The notes below the pieces were generated by a model that did no database searches, had not been told where the DNA came from, and was given only the letters and a program-made list of their open reading frames with translations. Made by a program: the position numbers and the translations under genes. Source: Erythrobacter longus (GTDB taxonomy: Bacteria > Pseudomonadota > Alphaproteobacteria > Sphingomonadales > Sphingomonadaceae). Taken from it: 64,000 bases of DNA. Of the stretch, positions 52,817 to 62,134 are shown piece by piece. Each line of letters starts with the position of its first letter. Within the stretch, counting starts at the first letter, position 1. Location of the stretch: NCBI RefSeq assembly GCF_000715015.1, contig NZ_JMIW01000001.1, forward strand, positions 1,116,001 through 1,180,000, read 5' to 3'.

Positions 52817-54613
52817 ATGCGCTTTGATCTTCTGCTCGCAATACTCAGCTCAGGGATTTATGCGCCCTTGGCGCTCATGGCTGGCGGCTTTATTGTCGCG
52901 GTAGGCGGGCTTGCCGCCTTCCTTTGGCGTCGCAAAAAAGCGGGAGCGCCTGTGTCAGACATTGATAAGGCACCAGGTGAAGCGCTCGAAACAGAGGCCG
53001 AGGACGAATACGCCTCCATTTCTGTCCCAGCTGCTGCTCCCGAAGCACCAGAAGGCAGACGGCGCAGATCACTGGTCAGCGGCGCAGAGCGTGAAACTGG
53101 CACTCCTGCGGGCGAGCTGAGGACTGATGAAGATGCGGACGTTGAGGCCCCCGAACTGAACACGCTGGAGGATGTGGCAGTCTTCGACGCGCAAACGGAT
53201 GCGTCAGGCGAAGAGCCAAGTGATACAGTCGAAGCCGAATGGACTGAGGCCGAGCCCGAAGATCTGACCGAAGAGCCCTCAGAGACAACGCAAGTCGCCC
53301 TCGCACGCGCAAACCCGATCGTCTTTCGCCAATTCATGCCACAATCGCCACAAGAGGACGGCCTATCCTTTTACGGTGGTGAGCCCATTGGCCCATCAGA
53401 TTTTGAATGGCCGCGCCAGGAAGGAACGCCACTCACCTTCATAATGCAGTGGGATTGCATGCAATTGGCCAGCCAAGATGCGACGGGTCTCCTACCAAAA
53501 GACGGGGTCCTTTACTGCTTCCTCAATCTCAGCTGGGGTGAAGGTGACGGCAACGGCCACGCATTCATCCACTGTACCGGTCCAACCGATGGTTGGGCGC
53601 CCATTTCGCCGCCGGATGACGCACCTGCGATCTTTGGTTCTGAAGGCGCATGGCAGGTGATTGGCTGCACCAGCGAAGTCGATAACGCTGATGATTATGT
53701 GCCTCGCATTATGCCGCACTTCCCGTTTGACCCGGTCGCATTCGATTATCCAATCAACGAAGCTGCCAAGGAACAGGGAGAACACAGGTTCTGGTCCGAT
53801 GGAGTTCAGACGGCAGAGGCGCTTCTGGCTGTGGAGCAACGCGGCAAGGCCGAACCAAGCGACATTCCCGATATCGAAACGCCGCACCAACCCTTTGCGC
53901 GCCCCTTCCCTGCTTTCCCGCACGATTTCGGAGCGATCCGGGTCATTGCTGCGAAGATGATCGAGGTGCTGAGCCATCTGCCTGAACACAAGGTCGAGCG
54001 TCTATTCCCAGACCTTTCAAAAGACGAAAGGGAGGCACTGTTTGCATCATGGAAAGACGAGGCCAAAGAGGTCTATATGCTTGGGACCCAACGCCCCATA
54101 GGGCACCGGGTTGAGCAGAATATCGCAGACGACATCTGGCAATGGGTGGAAGACCGCAAAGCCGTGATCGACCTCGGCTTTCAGCAAACAGTCTTGGCTT
54201 CGGTTGAGCTAAGCCTTTGCGTCGGGAGCAGTGCGCTGGGCAGCATCCCCGATGAAATGATCGAAAGAGCGATGAGCAACCACGTTCTCGCGCGTGAATA
54301 TATGGTCGATGAGAGCTTTGGTCCTGACAAGCACGGAAGCCAGGACGACTGGCTCCAGCTCAAGGAGGCGGGCAAGCTAGAGCGCGTTCGCGCAGTAATG
54401 GCACCAGCCCCGGCACGCATTTTCGGCCCACCCAGCTATGTTCAGGGATATGTGGAAGAGATGGTCGATGATCATATCCTGCTGCTCGAACTGCCGGGCG
54501 GTGGCGGCCCTGGACACCATTTTGGCGAAGGGGTTCTGCAATATATGATCGCCCCCGAAGACCTTGCCGCCGGGCGCTTCGATCAGGTGAAATCTGTAAT
54601 TAGCGCCTATTGA
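52817..54613 (+). CDS. Membrane-anchored YwqG-like (DUF1963) protein
   Basis: A 598-residue protein. The ATG at 52817 (GAGGA seven bases upstream) is preferred to one at 52784. A membrane helix (about 12-36) with an RRKK stop-transfer patch is followed by an acidic, Glu/Asp-rich disordered stretch of about 130 residues. The DUF1963/YwqG domain follows (YGGEPIGPSDFEWPRQEGTPLTFIMQWD, DGVLYCFLNL, and the closing GGGGPGHHFGEGVLQYMI). The function of this domain is unknown. The layout suggests a cytoplasmic domain tethered to the inner membrane. It is convergent with the FMN reductase gene, whose end abuts it. Confidence 0.83.
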   Translation: MRFDLLLAILSSGIYAPLALMAGGFIVAVGGLAAFLWRRKKAGAPVSDIDKAPGEALETEAEDEYASISVPAAAPEAPEGRRRRSLVSGAERETGTPAGELRTDEDADVEAPELNTLEDVAVFDAQTDASGEEPSDTVEAEWTEAEPEDLTEEPSETTQVALARANPIVFRQFMPQSPQEDGLSFYGGEPIGPSDFEWPRQEGTPLTFIMQWDCMQLASQDATGLLPKDGVLYCFLNLSWGEGDGNGHAFIHCTGPTDGWAPISPPDDAPAIFGSEGAWQVIGCTSEVDNADDYVPRIMPHFPFDPVAFDYPINEAAKEQGEHRFWSDGVQTAEALLAVEQRGKAEPSDIPDIETPHQPFARPFPAFPHDFGAIRVIAAKMIEVLSHLPEHKVERLFPDLSKDEREALFASWKDEAKEVYMLGTQRPIGHRVEQNIADDIWQWVEDRKAVIDLGFQQTVLASVELSLCVGSSALGSIPDEMIERAMSNHVLAREYMVDESFGPDKHGSQDDWLQLKEAGKLERVRAVMAPAPARIFGPPSYVQGYVEEMVDDHILLLELPGGGGPGHHFGEGVLQYMIAPEDLAAGRFDQVKSVISAY

Positions 54614-55144
54614 TCAGGCTTTTGTGAGCTCTGCGACAAGGCGGCGGAGCTCTTTTTGAATTGAACCGTTGGCAAGCTTACCGGCATCGCGGTCAAAATT
54701 GTCGCCAAAGCTCGGCACCGAAAGTTGGCCCACGACATTTGCGCCAAAGCGCGGCGAAGAATTCACGGCAAACTCAAGCACGCTCTTGGCCCCGCGCTCG
54801 CCCGGTGATGTTGCGAGAAGCAGCATTGGCTTATCCTGCCACACATCGCGATCAGTCCGGCTGCACCAGTCAAACAGGTTCTTAAACGCCGCGCTATACG
54901 TGCCGTTGTGTTCGGCAAAGGAGACAATCAACGCATCAGCGGCCCCGATCTTGTCGAGGAAATCGTATGCCAGTTGCGGGATGCCGTCCGCCTCTTCGCG
55001 GTCATGGCGATAGATCGGCATTTCGTAATCATGAATATCAAGAGTTTCGACCTCAGCGCCTTCGGCAAGGCTGGCGGCATACTCGGCCAACTGCTGATTG
55101 ATTGAAACGCTCGAATTGCTGGCTGCGAAAGCCAAGATACGCAT
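54614..55144 (-). CDS. NADPH-dependent FMN reductase-like flavoprotein
   Basis: A 176-residue flavodoxin-fold protein. The FMN phosphate loop (ASNSSVSINQQLA), the flavin-contact segment FAEHNGTYSAAFKNLFDWCSR and LLATSPGERGAKSVLEF match the NADPH-dependent FMN reductase family. It likely reduces FMN, quinones or azo compounds. The ATG at 55144 (AGGGTG upstream) is preferred to one at 55162. It lies 5 bases behind the J-domain gene, so both are probably one transcript. Confidence 0.88.
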   Translation of the reverse strand: MRILAFAASNSSVSINQQLAEYAASLAEGAEVETLDIHDYEMPIYRHDREEADGIPQLAYDFLDKIGAADALIVSFAEHNGTYSAAFKNLFDWCSRTDRDVWQDKPMLLLATSPGERGAKSVLEFAVNSSPRFGANVVGQLSVPSFGDNFDRDAGKLANGSIQKELRRLVAELTKA

Positions 55145-55149
55145 TGAAT

Positions 55150-55683
55150 TCACCCTTTCCATTCGCGGCGCTCTTCGGCCACGCGCAACACGTCATAGGC
55201 GACCTGCAGCTTTTGAAATTCTTGCGCTGCTTCATCATCGCCAGGCTTCACATCAGGGTGAACCAGCTTTGCCTTGACGCGGTACGCTTTCTTGATCGCG
55301 GCAAAATCGGCATCCGCTTCAAGCTCCAGAAGCTCCAGCGCGCGCATTTCATCGGCACTACGTGATCCATCACCAGATCCCGTCCAGCCATAGTGCGAGG
55401 CTTCTGCATATCCTTCGGATTCCTGCCGCTCTGCCTTGGCGCGCGCGGCTTTTTCTGCCTTGTCCAGACCTTCGAAGTAATCCCATTTGGAATTGTATTC
55501 CGCCGCGTGTTTTTGGCAAAAATGCCACCTGTCCGGGCTGTTGGGCGCTTTGGGGGCTGGGCAATTGCCCGGCTCATCACAGCCATGCCGGTCGCAAATG
55601 CGCACATTGGTTGCTTCTCGCGAGGCGGAGTATCCGCGCCAGCGCGGAAAACCCCAATCGTTTGAGCGCGTCGCCTTAGGCAT
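55150..55683 (-). CDS. J-domain protein
   Basis: A 177-residue protein with a C-terminal DnaJ domain (about 115-175). It has the HPD tripeptide (VHPDVKPGD), which triggers the DnaK ATPase. The N-terminal part carries Cys and His residues (RHGCDEPGNCPAPKAP, HFCQKHAAEYN) that could bind a metal. This combination is common in alphaproteobacteria, but the client is unknown. The ATG at 55683 is preferred to an in-frame GTG at 55695. Confidence 0.88.
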   Translation of the reverse strand: MPKATRSNDWGFPRWRGYSASREATNVRICDRHGCDEPGNCPAPKAPNSPDRWHFCQKHAAEYNSKWDYFEGLDKAEKAARAKAERQESEGYAEASHYGWTGSGDGSRSADEMRALELLELEADADFAAIKKAYRVKAKLVHPDVKPGDDEAAQEFQKLQVAYDVLRVAEERREWKG

Positions 55684-55879
55684 AGGGCCCCGCACTCAAT
55701 GTCGGCATGTCGTTCATCGGATCAGTCACGCGGGCTGTCTAGGGGTTCTGGCGGACAAAGTGAAGATATGTGCAATGCCTTGGGAACAAGTTTCTAATTG
55801 AAATGTTGCATCGCAATAACTCATTTAGATATTTTTCATAGTAGAGCACCGCTCTTCAACAAGGATACCGGCCCGTTTC

Positions 55880-56035
55880 ATGAGCCAGCAATTGCAAATT
55901 TCCAGCCTGTTTAGCGCTTTGGCCTTGGTGTGCCTGTGCCTTATTGCACGCGCTGGTGGGGAAGGCGAATTGCATATTGGAAACGGGGATGGCCCGATTG
56001 TGCAAGTGATTGGCCAGATCACGAAGGTTCGCTGA
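55880..56035 (+). CDS. 51-residue putative small membrane or secreted protein
   Basis: An ATG at 55880 opens 51 codons to a TGA at 56035. The first 25 residues form a hydrophobic segment (LFSALALVCLCLIARA) like a signal or membrane anchor. A short polar tail (GDGPIVQVIGQITKVR) follows. The sequence is too regular for chance non-coding DNA, and it fills an otherwise empty 420-bp gap between the J-domain gene and pal. The ribosome site (AAGGAT) is rather far upstream. I do not recognise the family. It is convergent with pal. Confidence 0.5.
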   Translation: MSQQLQISSLFSALALVCLCLIARAGGEGELHIGNGDGPIVQVIGQITKVR

Positions 56036-56064
56036 CCGATAGACGCCCTGCTACAGAACAAAGA

Positions 56065-56098
56065 CGCGCCCGCCCCCTTCGAAAAGAGGACGAGCGCG
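56065..56098 (-). terminator. Terminator of the tol-pal cluster
   Basis: Read on the minus strand, CGCGCTCGTCC pairs with GGGGCGGGCGCG over about 11 positions (two G-U), followed by TCTTTGTT. It lies about 20 bases past the pal stop and just after the small plus-strand gene. Confidence 0.55.
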
Positions 56099-56117
56099 CA
56101 GCAATCTTGAAAACGAT

Positions 56118-56648
56118 TTATCGGCTGATGATAACGCTCGCCGCACGGCGGTTTTGCGCCCATGCTGCCGCATTCGAGGCAAGCGCAACCGGGCGTTCCT
56201 TGCCATAGCTCACAGTGCGGATGCGGTCAGGCGATACGCCGATGCTTACCAGATAATTCTTGGCTGAATTGGCGCGGCGTTCACCCAGCGCCACGTTGTA
56301 TTCGCGCGTACCGCGTTCGTCGGTGTGTCCTTCGATAGTGAAATTGACTTGCGGGAACTGTGCAAAATACTGCGCCTGAGTCTGAAGCGCGGCGGCATCG
56401 GTGCTGTCAATGTTGAAGCGGTCGGTGTCGAAGAAGATCGTGGTTGAAGACCCAACGGCCTGCTCAAAATGGCCTTGTGTCCCAACGGTCGGGCCCACAG
56501 GTCCGGTTGGACCAGTTGAAGGCGTAGAGGTTGGAATACTCACAGGCGGCGGTGGAAGCTCCTCGGGCGCTTTCTTGGCGCAGGCCCCCAGAGCCATCGC
56601 AGAAGACAGAACACCAAGAATTGCGGCTTTACGTGCAGAGAACTTCAT
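56118..56648 (-). CDS. pal: Peptidoglycan-associated lipoprotein Pal
   Basis: A 176-residue outer-membrane lipoprotein. The lipobox is LGAC near residue 23. A Pro-rich linker is followed by the OmpA-like peptidoglycan-binding domain (IFFDTDRFNI, FTIEGHTDERGTREYNVALGERRA), with the Asp and Arg that hold diaminopimelate. It ties the outer membrane to the wall and is moved by TolB. The ATG at 56648 has GAGAG upstream. It is the last gene of ybgC-tolQRAB-pal. Confidence 0.96.
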   Translation of the reverse strand: MKFSARKAAILGVLSSAMALGACAKKAPEELPPPPVSIPTSTPSTGPTGPVGPTVGTQGHFEQAVGSSTTIFFDTDRFNIDSTDAAALQTQAQYFAQFPQVNFTIEGHTDERGTREYNVALGERRANSAKNYLVSIGVSPDRIRTVSYGKERPVALASNAAAWAQNRRAASVIISR

Positions 56649-56749
56649 CAATTAACTCTCCGAAAAAATGCCGGTGAATGCCACGCGGCAAGGTTGGGGA
56701 CTGGCAGCTAGAGCCATTATCAGATTTACAGAAGATTTACGAGCCGTTC

Positions 56750-58144
56750 TCACGGTCGAATTGGACCCCACGCAGGGTCGGATGCGTCAACCGGAGTTGG
56801 CAAGCGCCGTTCATTGCGGCCAGTCAAATCAACCTGCCACAGCGACGAGCGCCCGGAATTGCGCGTGGTGCGGAAAAACTGAATGATCCGGCCATTGGGA
56901 GCCCAGGTGGGTGCCTCATCCTGCCATCCGTTGGTCAACACTCGGATGCTTCCGCCAGAAGGCGTCATCACTGCGATATTAAAGTCGCCTGCGATGCGCG
57001 TGAAGGCAATCTGGTCACCGCGCGGGCTCCATTCCGGCGTGGCACAGCGCCCGCCAAAAAAGCTGATTCGGCGTTGGTTGGAACCATCGGCATTCATCAC
57101 ATAGCATTGCTGTGTGCCTGAACGGTCGCTTTCAAACACAATCTGGCGGCCATCGGGAGAATAAGACCCGCCAATGTCGATCCCGGGCGTATCGGTAAGA
57201 CGCGTAGCGCGCCCTCCGTTGACGGACACCCGGTAAATGTCGGTGTTGCCTGCCACAGCCATGGAATACAGGATGCTGTTCCCATTAGGCGCCCATCGCG
57301 GCGCAAGGGTAGGATTGGTGTTCTCTGTGACCAAAGTCTGCTTACCGCTATCAATGTCATAGACATAAATGCGCGGGTTCCCATCGACATAGGACAGATA
57401 CATGATCTTCGAATAGTCGGGCGAATATCGCGGGGTCAGCGCGGTTGCGCTGCCGAGCGTTAGAAAACGGTGGTTCGCGCCGTCTGAATCCATAACCGCC
57501 AGACGCTTGACCCGGTTATCTTTAGGTCCCGTCTCAGCGATATAGGCGATGCGGCTGTCAAAAAACGGGCTTTCCCCGGTAAGACGCGCATAGATGAGAT
57601 CAGAGCATTTGTGCGCAGCCCGGCGCCAATCGGAAGGGGTCACGACATAGCCTTCGCGGATAAGTTCCTCTTTAAGCGCGACATCAAACAGATAACAGCC
57701 CACAACAAGCTGTCCATCGCTGCGTGCCTGCACATATCCCTGAACTAGCATTTCACTGTCTCGGCTTGTCCAAACACCCCAGCTAGGAGCCCGGATCTCT
57801 CCAAAATCAGGGCGCGGCAGCGTGTCGGGGCCCGTGGGCCGGAACAGTCCATTGTTGCGCAGGTTTGCGGTAATGACACGCGCCAATTCCACGCCCAGCG
57901 CGCGCGTGCCGTCCGCATTGGCAGGGGTTGCAACATCACGCTCAGGGGCAAAGGCCGCAATGGCAATCTCAAGGTCATCCCCCTCAAGCGAGCCCACCAC
58001 AGTCTCTGTTCCAACGCCTGACTGGTCATCAGCTTGCGCTGTGGACGTCGCCTCATCGGGCAAGGGTGAACCCTCATCCTGCGCGTGCAGAGCCGGTGCA
58101 GCGCCAAGCGCTACGAGTGCGGAAATGGTAAGAAGAATTCTCAT
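56750..58144 (-). CDS. tolB: Tol-Pal system protein TolB
   Basis: A 464-residue periplasmic protein. A signal peptide is followed by an N-terminal alpha/beta domain and a six-bladed beta-propeller of WD40-like PD40 repeats (ALTPRYSPDYSKIMYLSY, LAPRWAPNGNSILYS, SYSPDGRQIVFESDR, PEWSPRGDQIAFTR, PTWAPNGRIIQFFR). It links TolA to Pal and is needed for outer-membrane constriction at division. The ATG at 58144 gives a normal signal peptide. A TTG at 58159 is possible but less likely. It begins 16 bases after tolA. Confidence 0.95.
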   Translation of the reverse strand: MRILLTISALVALGAAPALHAQDEGSPLPDEATSTAQADDQSGVGTETVVGSLEGDDLEIAIAAFAPERDVATPANADGTRALGVELARVITANLRNNGLFRPTGPDTLPRPDFGEIRAPSWGVWTSRDSEMLVQGYVQARSDGQLVVGCYLFDVALKEELIREGYVVTPSDWRRAAHKCSDLIYARLTGESPFFDSRIAYIAETGPKDNRVKRLAVMDSDGANHRFLTLGSATALTPRYSPDYSKIMYLSYVDGNPRIYVYDIDSGKQTLVTENTNPTLAPRWAPNGNSILYSMAVAGNTDIYRVSVNGGRATRLTDTPGIDIGGSYSPDGRQIVFESDRSGTQQCYVMNADGSNQRRISFFGGRCATPEWSPRGDQIAFTRIAGDFNIAVMTPSGGSIRVLTNGWQDEAPTWAPNGRIIQFFRTTRNSGRSSLWQVDLTGRNERRLPTPVDASDPAWGPIRP

Positions 58145-58160
58145 ATTCTGTCGTTTCAAC

Positions 58161-58904
58161 CTATTTCTTCACAAATCTGAATTGGTAATTGCGCCACAAA
58201 TCATAGTGTTCTGGTGGAAGCCCTTGAAAGGTTCCAACCAGCTTTAGAGCGCGTTCAGCGCATTCCCCAAATCGCCCAGCCTGCGCGGAATTGCTGGGGT
58301 TGGTGCCGCTCACGCGGGGCTCACCGATATTGGTGATTTTGCCGCTGCGATCCATGCTGAAGGATACTGTGGCGCTTAGCTTGTCGATGTCTAGCCCAGT
58401 GATCCGGCAGCGGTTCCACTCCCTCGACACCTGCTGGCCGATGCTGACTTTGATGTCTGCCTTGACCGCTTCGGCGCTTCCTGTCCCTTCGCCCTCGCCA
58501 AACGCATCCGCAAAGCCGGTATCACCGCTCCCATCACGCTGGCCCGTTTGTTGACCGCGCGATGAAGGAGACGGGTTCCTTTCTGGCCGCTGGGTGGGTT
58601 GCGGCCTTGGCGCAGGGTCATCGCGCGATGGCACCTCATCGGGTGTAGGCTCGTCTGCCACCACGCTCGCGTCAGGCATCGGCTCGTCAATGGCGTCCAA
58701 CGCATCAGGAATACCAAGCGCGGTCGAACTGCTCGCCTCATCAAAGCCGTCTTCGATCGTGACCGAAATCGCGCCATCACCGCCGAAGGTCACCGGTTTT
58801 GATTGCTGAAATTGCATGACAAGGACCGCTGCAAGAGCAGCATGCAAGATGATGGCGACACCAAGGCCAACACGATCATCTGAGTGGAACGTCCTTTGGG
58901 TCAT
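58161..58904 (-). CDS. tolA: TolA-like energy transducer
   Basis: A 247-residue protein with one N-terminal membrane helix (about 12-32) that would contact TolQR. A Pro/acidic linker replaces the long Ala-Lys helix of enterobacterial TolA. The C-terminal domain is TolA/TonB-like (SREWNRCRITGLDIDKLSATVSFSMDRSGKITNI, CAERALKLVGTFQGLPPEHYD). It transmits the proton-driven motion of TolQR to TolB-Pal. Its place between tolR and tolB settles the assignment. Confidence 0.9.
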   Translation of the reverse strand: MTQRTFHSDDRVGLGVAIILHAALAAVLVMQFQQSKPVTFGGDGAISVTIEDGFDEASSSTALGIPDALDAIDEPMPDASVVADEPTPDEVPSRDDPAPRPQPTQRPERNPSPSSRGQQTGQRDGSGDTGFADAFGEGEGTGSAEAVKADIKVSIGQQVSREWNRCRITGLDIDKLSATVSFSMDRSGKITNIGEPRVSGTNPSNSAQAGRFGECAERALKLVGTFQGLPPEHYDLWRNYQFRFVKK

Positions 58905-58915
58905 TGCACCTGTCG

Positions 58916-59362
58916 CTATGGCGCTGTGTCTGAACCGTCGGTGACCAACGATATGGATTTGAAGCCTGCACGGTTCAGTTCACCCATCACGGCCATCACC
59001 CTGCCGTAATCCAGCCCCGTGTCGCCACGAAGAACGATCACTGGTTGTTCCCCGTCATTGCGGCGGATCGTGGCCAAAGCGTCGGCAAAGCCGCCCGGTG
59101 CCACAGGATCGTTTTCGAGATAGATGCGCCCCGCATTATCGACCGAGATGTTCACCTGATCGGGCAATTCCTCGACCGGATTGGCGCGGCTTTCGGGAAG
59201 TTCGATCGGAACTCCCACCGCGGGCAATGTGACGGTCACCATAAAGATAATGAGCAGCACGAGCATCACATCAACGAGCGGCGTTACATTGATCTCCGCC
59301 ATTGCGGCGCGACGGGTGCGATTGCCCCGCCTGCGCCCGGATGAGGCCATCCCCATTGCCAT
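58916..59362 (-). CDS. tolR: TolR, ExbD-family proton channel subunit
   Basis: A 148-residue inner-membrane protein. The single helix (about 27-48, PLVDVMLVLLIIFMVTV) carries the proton-carrying Asp in the conserved NVTPLVDVMLVLLIIFM motif. The C-terminal periplasmic domain follows. The ATG overlaps the tolQ stop by one base. An ATG two codons later is an alternative. Confidence 0.95.
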   Translation of the reverse strand: MAMGMASSGRRRGNRTRRAAMAEINVTPLVDVMLVLLIIFMVTVTLPAVGVPIELPESRANPVEELPDQVNISVDNAGRIYLENDPVAPGGFADALATIRRNDGEQPVIVLRGDTGLDYGRVMAVMGELNRAGFKSISLVTDGSDTAP

Positions 59363-60093
59363 TACACTTTGTCCAGTTCGCGGCTGAGCCCTGCGTGAAC
59401 CTTGTCGGCAAAGCGCTGGAGCTTGGCTTCATACTGGTTCACCGAATTCGAAAAACGGTTGTAGAAAATGACTGCTGGGATGGCTGCGAACAGCCCGATT
59501 GCGGTCGCAAACAGCGCCTCTGCAATACCGGGAGCAACCACGGCAAGCGATGCAGACTGCGTCTCACCGATCTGGAAGAAGCTGTTCATGATCCCCCAAA
59601 CGGTTCCGAAAAGACCCACAAACGGGGCAACCGAACCGGTGGTCGCCAAAAAGGTGAGCTTGCCCGACAATTCATCGGCTTCCTCGGCAACCTGGCTTTC
59701 CATTGCCTGGCCGATGCGTTCACGCGCGGCATCGCGGTCAGGCGCACCGTTCTTGGTCGAGCGCTTCCATTCGTCGAGCCCAGCGCCAGCGACGCGGGCA
59801 GAAGGGATGGATGCGCGCTTGCTTTTGGACAAGGCCCCTTCGCGGTCACTGGTGGACCAGAAATCGCCCTCATATTCGCGCGATGCGCTGTTCAGCTTGC
59901 CGAGCCTCAAGACAAAGGAGACTATGATCGCCCAGCTCCAGATGCTGGCAAGAATAAGGCCGACCATCACCGCCTTCACGACGATATCGGCGTCAAGAAA
60001 CAGCTCCAGCGGGTCAAGCCGGGTCGGCACCCCGGCCACTGCATCTACCCCTGCGACCTGTGCTGCAACAGCGCTCAAATGGTTCAAATCCAC
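59362..60093 (-). CDS. tolQ: TolQ, MotA/ExbB-family proton channel subunit
   Basis: A 243-residue protein with three membrane helices. The conserved channel segment (LATTGSVAPFVGLFGTVWGIMNSFF and the following helix GIAEALFATAIGLFAAIPAVIFYN) is present. The frame is open into ybgC, but the GTG at 60093, just past the ybgC stop and with AGGA upstream, gives the usual TolQ N-terminus (xDLNHLSAV). It forms the proton channel with TolR. Confidence 0.94.
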   Translation of the reverse strand: MDLNHLSAVAAQVAGVDAVAGVPTRLDPLELFLDADIVVKAVMVGLILASIWSWAIIVSFVLRLGKLNSASREYEGDFWSTSDREGALSKSKRASIPSARVAGAGLDEWKRSTKNGAPDRDAARERIGQAMESQVAEEADELSGKLTFLATTGSVAPFVGLFGTVWGIMNSFFQIGETQSASLAVVAPGIAEALFATAIGLFAAIPAVIFYNRFSNSVNQYEAKLQRFADKVHAGLSRELDKV

Positions 60094-60097
60094 GCTA

Positions 60098-60565
60098 TCA
60101 ATTGTCCTTCTGGTCCATAAACTTCTGAAATGCCGCGCGCCAATCGGCGGGCTGGCGTTTGGGTCGGCCATCCAATGAGATAAAACCTACGCGAAGGCTG
60201 GCTTCGCAGAGTTTCTCTTCATCGCCCTGACCGACACGCCGCGCGATCTGATGCATCCGGCACGACGCAGCGCCAAGTTCAGTGCACGTGGTTTCGATCA
60301 CCACATCATCATCCAGCCGCGCCGGGCGCAGATATTTGAGGTTCACCTCAGACAGAGCCCACGCGCCCTCCCCCGCTTCAATCGCGGCGCGCTGATCAAT
60401 TTTGAGCATCCGCAGCAAGTCCGAACGCGCCCGCTCAAACCAGCGCAAGTAGTTGGCGTGATAGGTTATTCCGGACAGATCGGTATCCTCATAATAGACG
60501 CGCACAGCAAAATGATGGCGCGAGCCGTTTAGGACGCCGCCGGGAAGCATTGGTTTAACACTCAT
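60098..60565 (-). CDS. ybgC: Tol-Pal-associated acyl-CoA thioesterase YbgC
   Basis: A 155-residue hotdog-fold thioesterase. The catalytic segment YYEDTDLSGITYHANYLRWFERARSD carries the Asp of the YbgC/4-hydroxybenzoyl-CoA thioesterase family, and SEVNLKYLRPARLDDDVV follows. It leads the tol cluster, as in many proteobacteria, and is thought to act on acyl-CoA or acyl-ACP linked to phospholipid synthesis. The ATG at 60565 is chosen. A GTG at 60577 and an ATG at 60550 are alternatives. Confidence 0.93.
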   Translation of the reverse strand: MSVKPMLPGGVLNGSRHHFAVRVYYEDTDLSGITYHANYLRWFERARSDLLRMLKIDQRAAIEAGEGAWALSEVNLKYLRPARLDDDVVIETTCTELGAASCRMHQIARRVGQGDEEKLCEASLRVGFISLDGRPKRQPADWRAAFQKFMDQKDN

Positions 60566-60649
60566 TACGCATGCCACTTAGCCCAGCGCAAACCTCAAGG
60601 ACAAGTATGCGTTTTTTACATTGGCCTGCATAACGATGGAACGCCATTG

Positions 60650-61024
60650 TCAGGCGATCATCCGACCCAAAGGCTGTCCGCCAAAGATATGCACATGAAG
60701 GTGCGGGACTTCTTGCCCGCCATGCACGCCGATATTGGCAAGCAAGCGATAACCTGGCTCCACCAAGCCTTTGGCCCGCGCAACGGTGCCCACCGCGCGC
60801 ACAAATCCGCCGATTTCTGCATCGGATGCTTTGGTGCTGAAATCGTCCCAGCTTACATATTCGCCTTTGGGGATCACCAGTGTGTGCACTTCGGCCTGAG
60901 GATTGATGTCCTCAAACGCGTAGGCCCATTCGTCCTCATAGACTTTGTTCGAGGGGATTTCCCCGCGAAGGATCTTTGCGAATATGTTGTTCGCATCATA
61001 GGGAAGCGTGGGGTCGATTGGCAT
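60650..61024 (-). CDS. HIT-family nucleotide hydrolase (HinT-like)
   Basis: A 124-residue protein. The histidine triad is PHLHVHIFGG near the C-terminus, and IFAKILRGEIPSNKVYEDEWAYAFEDI is the N-terminal nucleotide-binding part. It is a purine nucleoside phosphoramidase type enzyme. It follows hisE by 15 bases and probably belongs to the same transcript, a linkage seen in many alphaproteobacteria. Confidence 0.94.
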   Translation of the reverse strand: MPIDPTLPYDANNIFAKILRGEIPSNKVYEDEWAYAFEDINPQAEVHTLVIPKGEYVSWDDFSTKASDAEIGGFVRAVGTVARAKGLVEPGYRLLANIGVHGGQEVPHLHVHIFGGQPLGRMIA

Positions 61025-61039
61025 CTTATTCGCTCCGCA

Positions 61040-61354
61040 TCATTGAGTTCTTTGGGCTTTTTCGTCGAGCCCCGAAAGGCCCTCTCGCCGATCCAATTCG
61101 GCGCACACCTCGTCCAGCCCTACGCCTTTGGCCTTGAGCAGCACGAGGAGGTGGAAGAGGAGGTCTGCGCTTTCGCTGACCAGTTCCTCGTTCGAGCCGG
61201 AAACCGCCGCGATCACTGTTTCGGTCGCTTCTTCGCCGACCTTCTGGGCGATCTTGCTCACGCCCTTGGCGTTCAGTTTCGCCACGTAAGAGCTGTCCGG
61301 CGAGGCGCTCATGCGCTCCGCAATCGTGGCTTCAAGGCGTTTGAGTGTGTCCAT
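61040..61354 (-). CDS. hisE: Phosphoribosyl-ATP pyrophosphatase
   Basis: A 104-residue MazG-like all-helical enzyme ([39 protein letters not shown]). The Glu and Asp residues of these helices hold Mg. It performs the second step of histidine synthesis, PR-ATP to PR-AMP. The next activity, hisI, is not in the window. It is followed 15 bases later by the HIT gene and preceded by hisF. Confidence 0.95.
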   Translation of the reverse strand: MDTLKRLEATIAERMSASPDSSYVAKLNAKGVSKIAQKVGEEATETVIAAVSGSNEELVSESADLLFHLLVLLKAKGVGLDEVCAELDRREGLSGLDEKAQRTQ

Positions 61355-61369
61355 ATCCGGCCTCTTTCC

Positions 61370-62134
61370 TCAAGTGCTGCGCGCAGGCAAGCCCGCTTGG
61401 CGCAAAGCCTCGTGCGCCTCTGCGATGGAATGCGTGCCGAAGTGGAAGATCGAGGCGGCAAGAACCGCACTTGCCCCGCCTTTGGTCACGCCATCGACAA
61501 GGTGATCGAGATTGCCCACGCCCCCGCTGGCGACAACGGGAATAGAAACCGCGTCCGCGATAGTGCGGGTAAGTTCAAGGTCATAGCCTGCCTTTGTGCC
61601 ATCGCCGTCCATGCTGGTGACAAGCAACTCGCCTGCGCCAAGGTCGGCGACGTGTTTGGCATATTCAACCGCATCAATTCCGGTGGGTTTGCGGCCGCCA
61701 TAGGTGAAAATTTCCCACTTGCCCTCAGACACGCGCCGCGCATCGACACTAGCGACCACGCACTGGCTGCCGAATTTCTCGGCGATCTCGCTCACCAGCT
61801 CTGGCCGAGCGACGGCCGCTGAATTGATCGCAACCTTATCAGCGCCCGCCAGCAAAAGCGCGCGGGCATCCTCAACACTGCGCACCCCACCGCCGACGGT
61901 CAGAGGCATAAAGCACACTTCGGCTGTGCGTTTGACGATATCAAGCAGCGTGCCTCGCCCTTCGTGGCTGGCAGAAATGTCGAGAAAGCACAGCTCATCT
62001 GCGCCTGCAGCATCATAAGCGCGCGCTTGCTCCACCGGGTCGCCAGCGTCCTGCAAATCGACGAAGTTGACGCCCTTCACCACGCGCCCATCGGCAACGT
62101 CGAGGCAGGGGATGACGCGGATACGGACGGTCAT
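61370..62134 (-). CDS. hisF: Imidazole glycerol phosphate synthase, cyclase subunit
   Basis: A 254-residue TIM barrel. The catalytic Asp residues are in [15 protein letters not shown] and [16 protein letters not shown]. The phosphate loops are VGGGVRS and VASGGVGN. With HisH it forms imidazole glycerol phosphate and AICAR. The ATG at 62134 overlaps the stop of the small membrane gene (ATGA). A longer open frame upstream is not used. Confidence 0.97.
   Translation of the reverse strand: MTVRIRVIPCLDVADGRVVKGVNFVDLQDAGDPVEQARAYDAAGADELCFLDISASHEGRGTLLDIVKRTAEVCFMPLTVGGGVRSVEDARALLLAGADKVAINSAAVARPELVSEIAEKFGSQCVVASVDARRVSEGKWEIFTYGGRKPTGIDAVEYAKHVADLGAGELLVTSMDGDGTKAGYDLELTRTIADAVSIPVVASGGVGNLDHLVDGVTKGGASAVLAASIFHFGTHSIAEAHEALRQAGLPARST

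Noticed and set aside
60647..61822. A 391-codon plus-strand frame opposite the HIT, hisE and hisF genes
   Set aside because: Three well-known genes on the other strand explain the sequence. The frame is only an open shadow.
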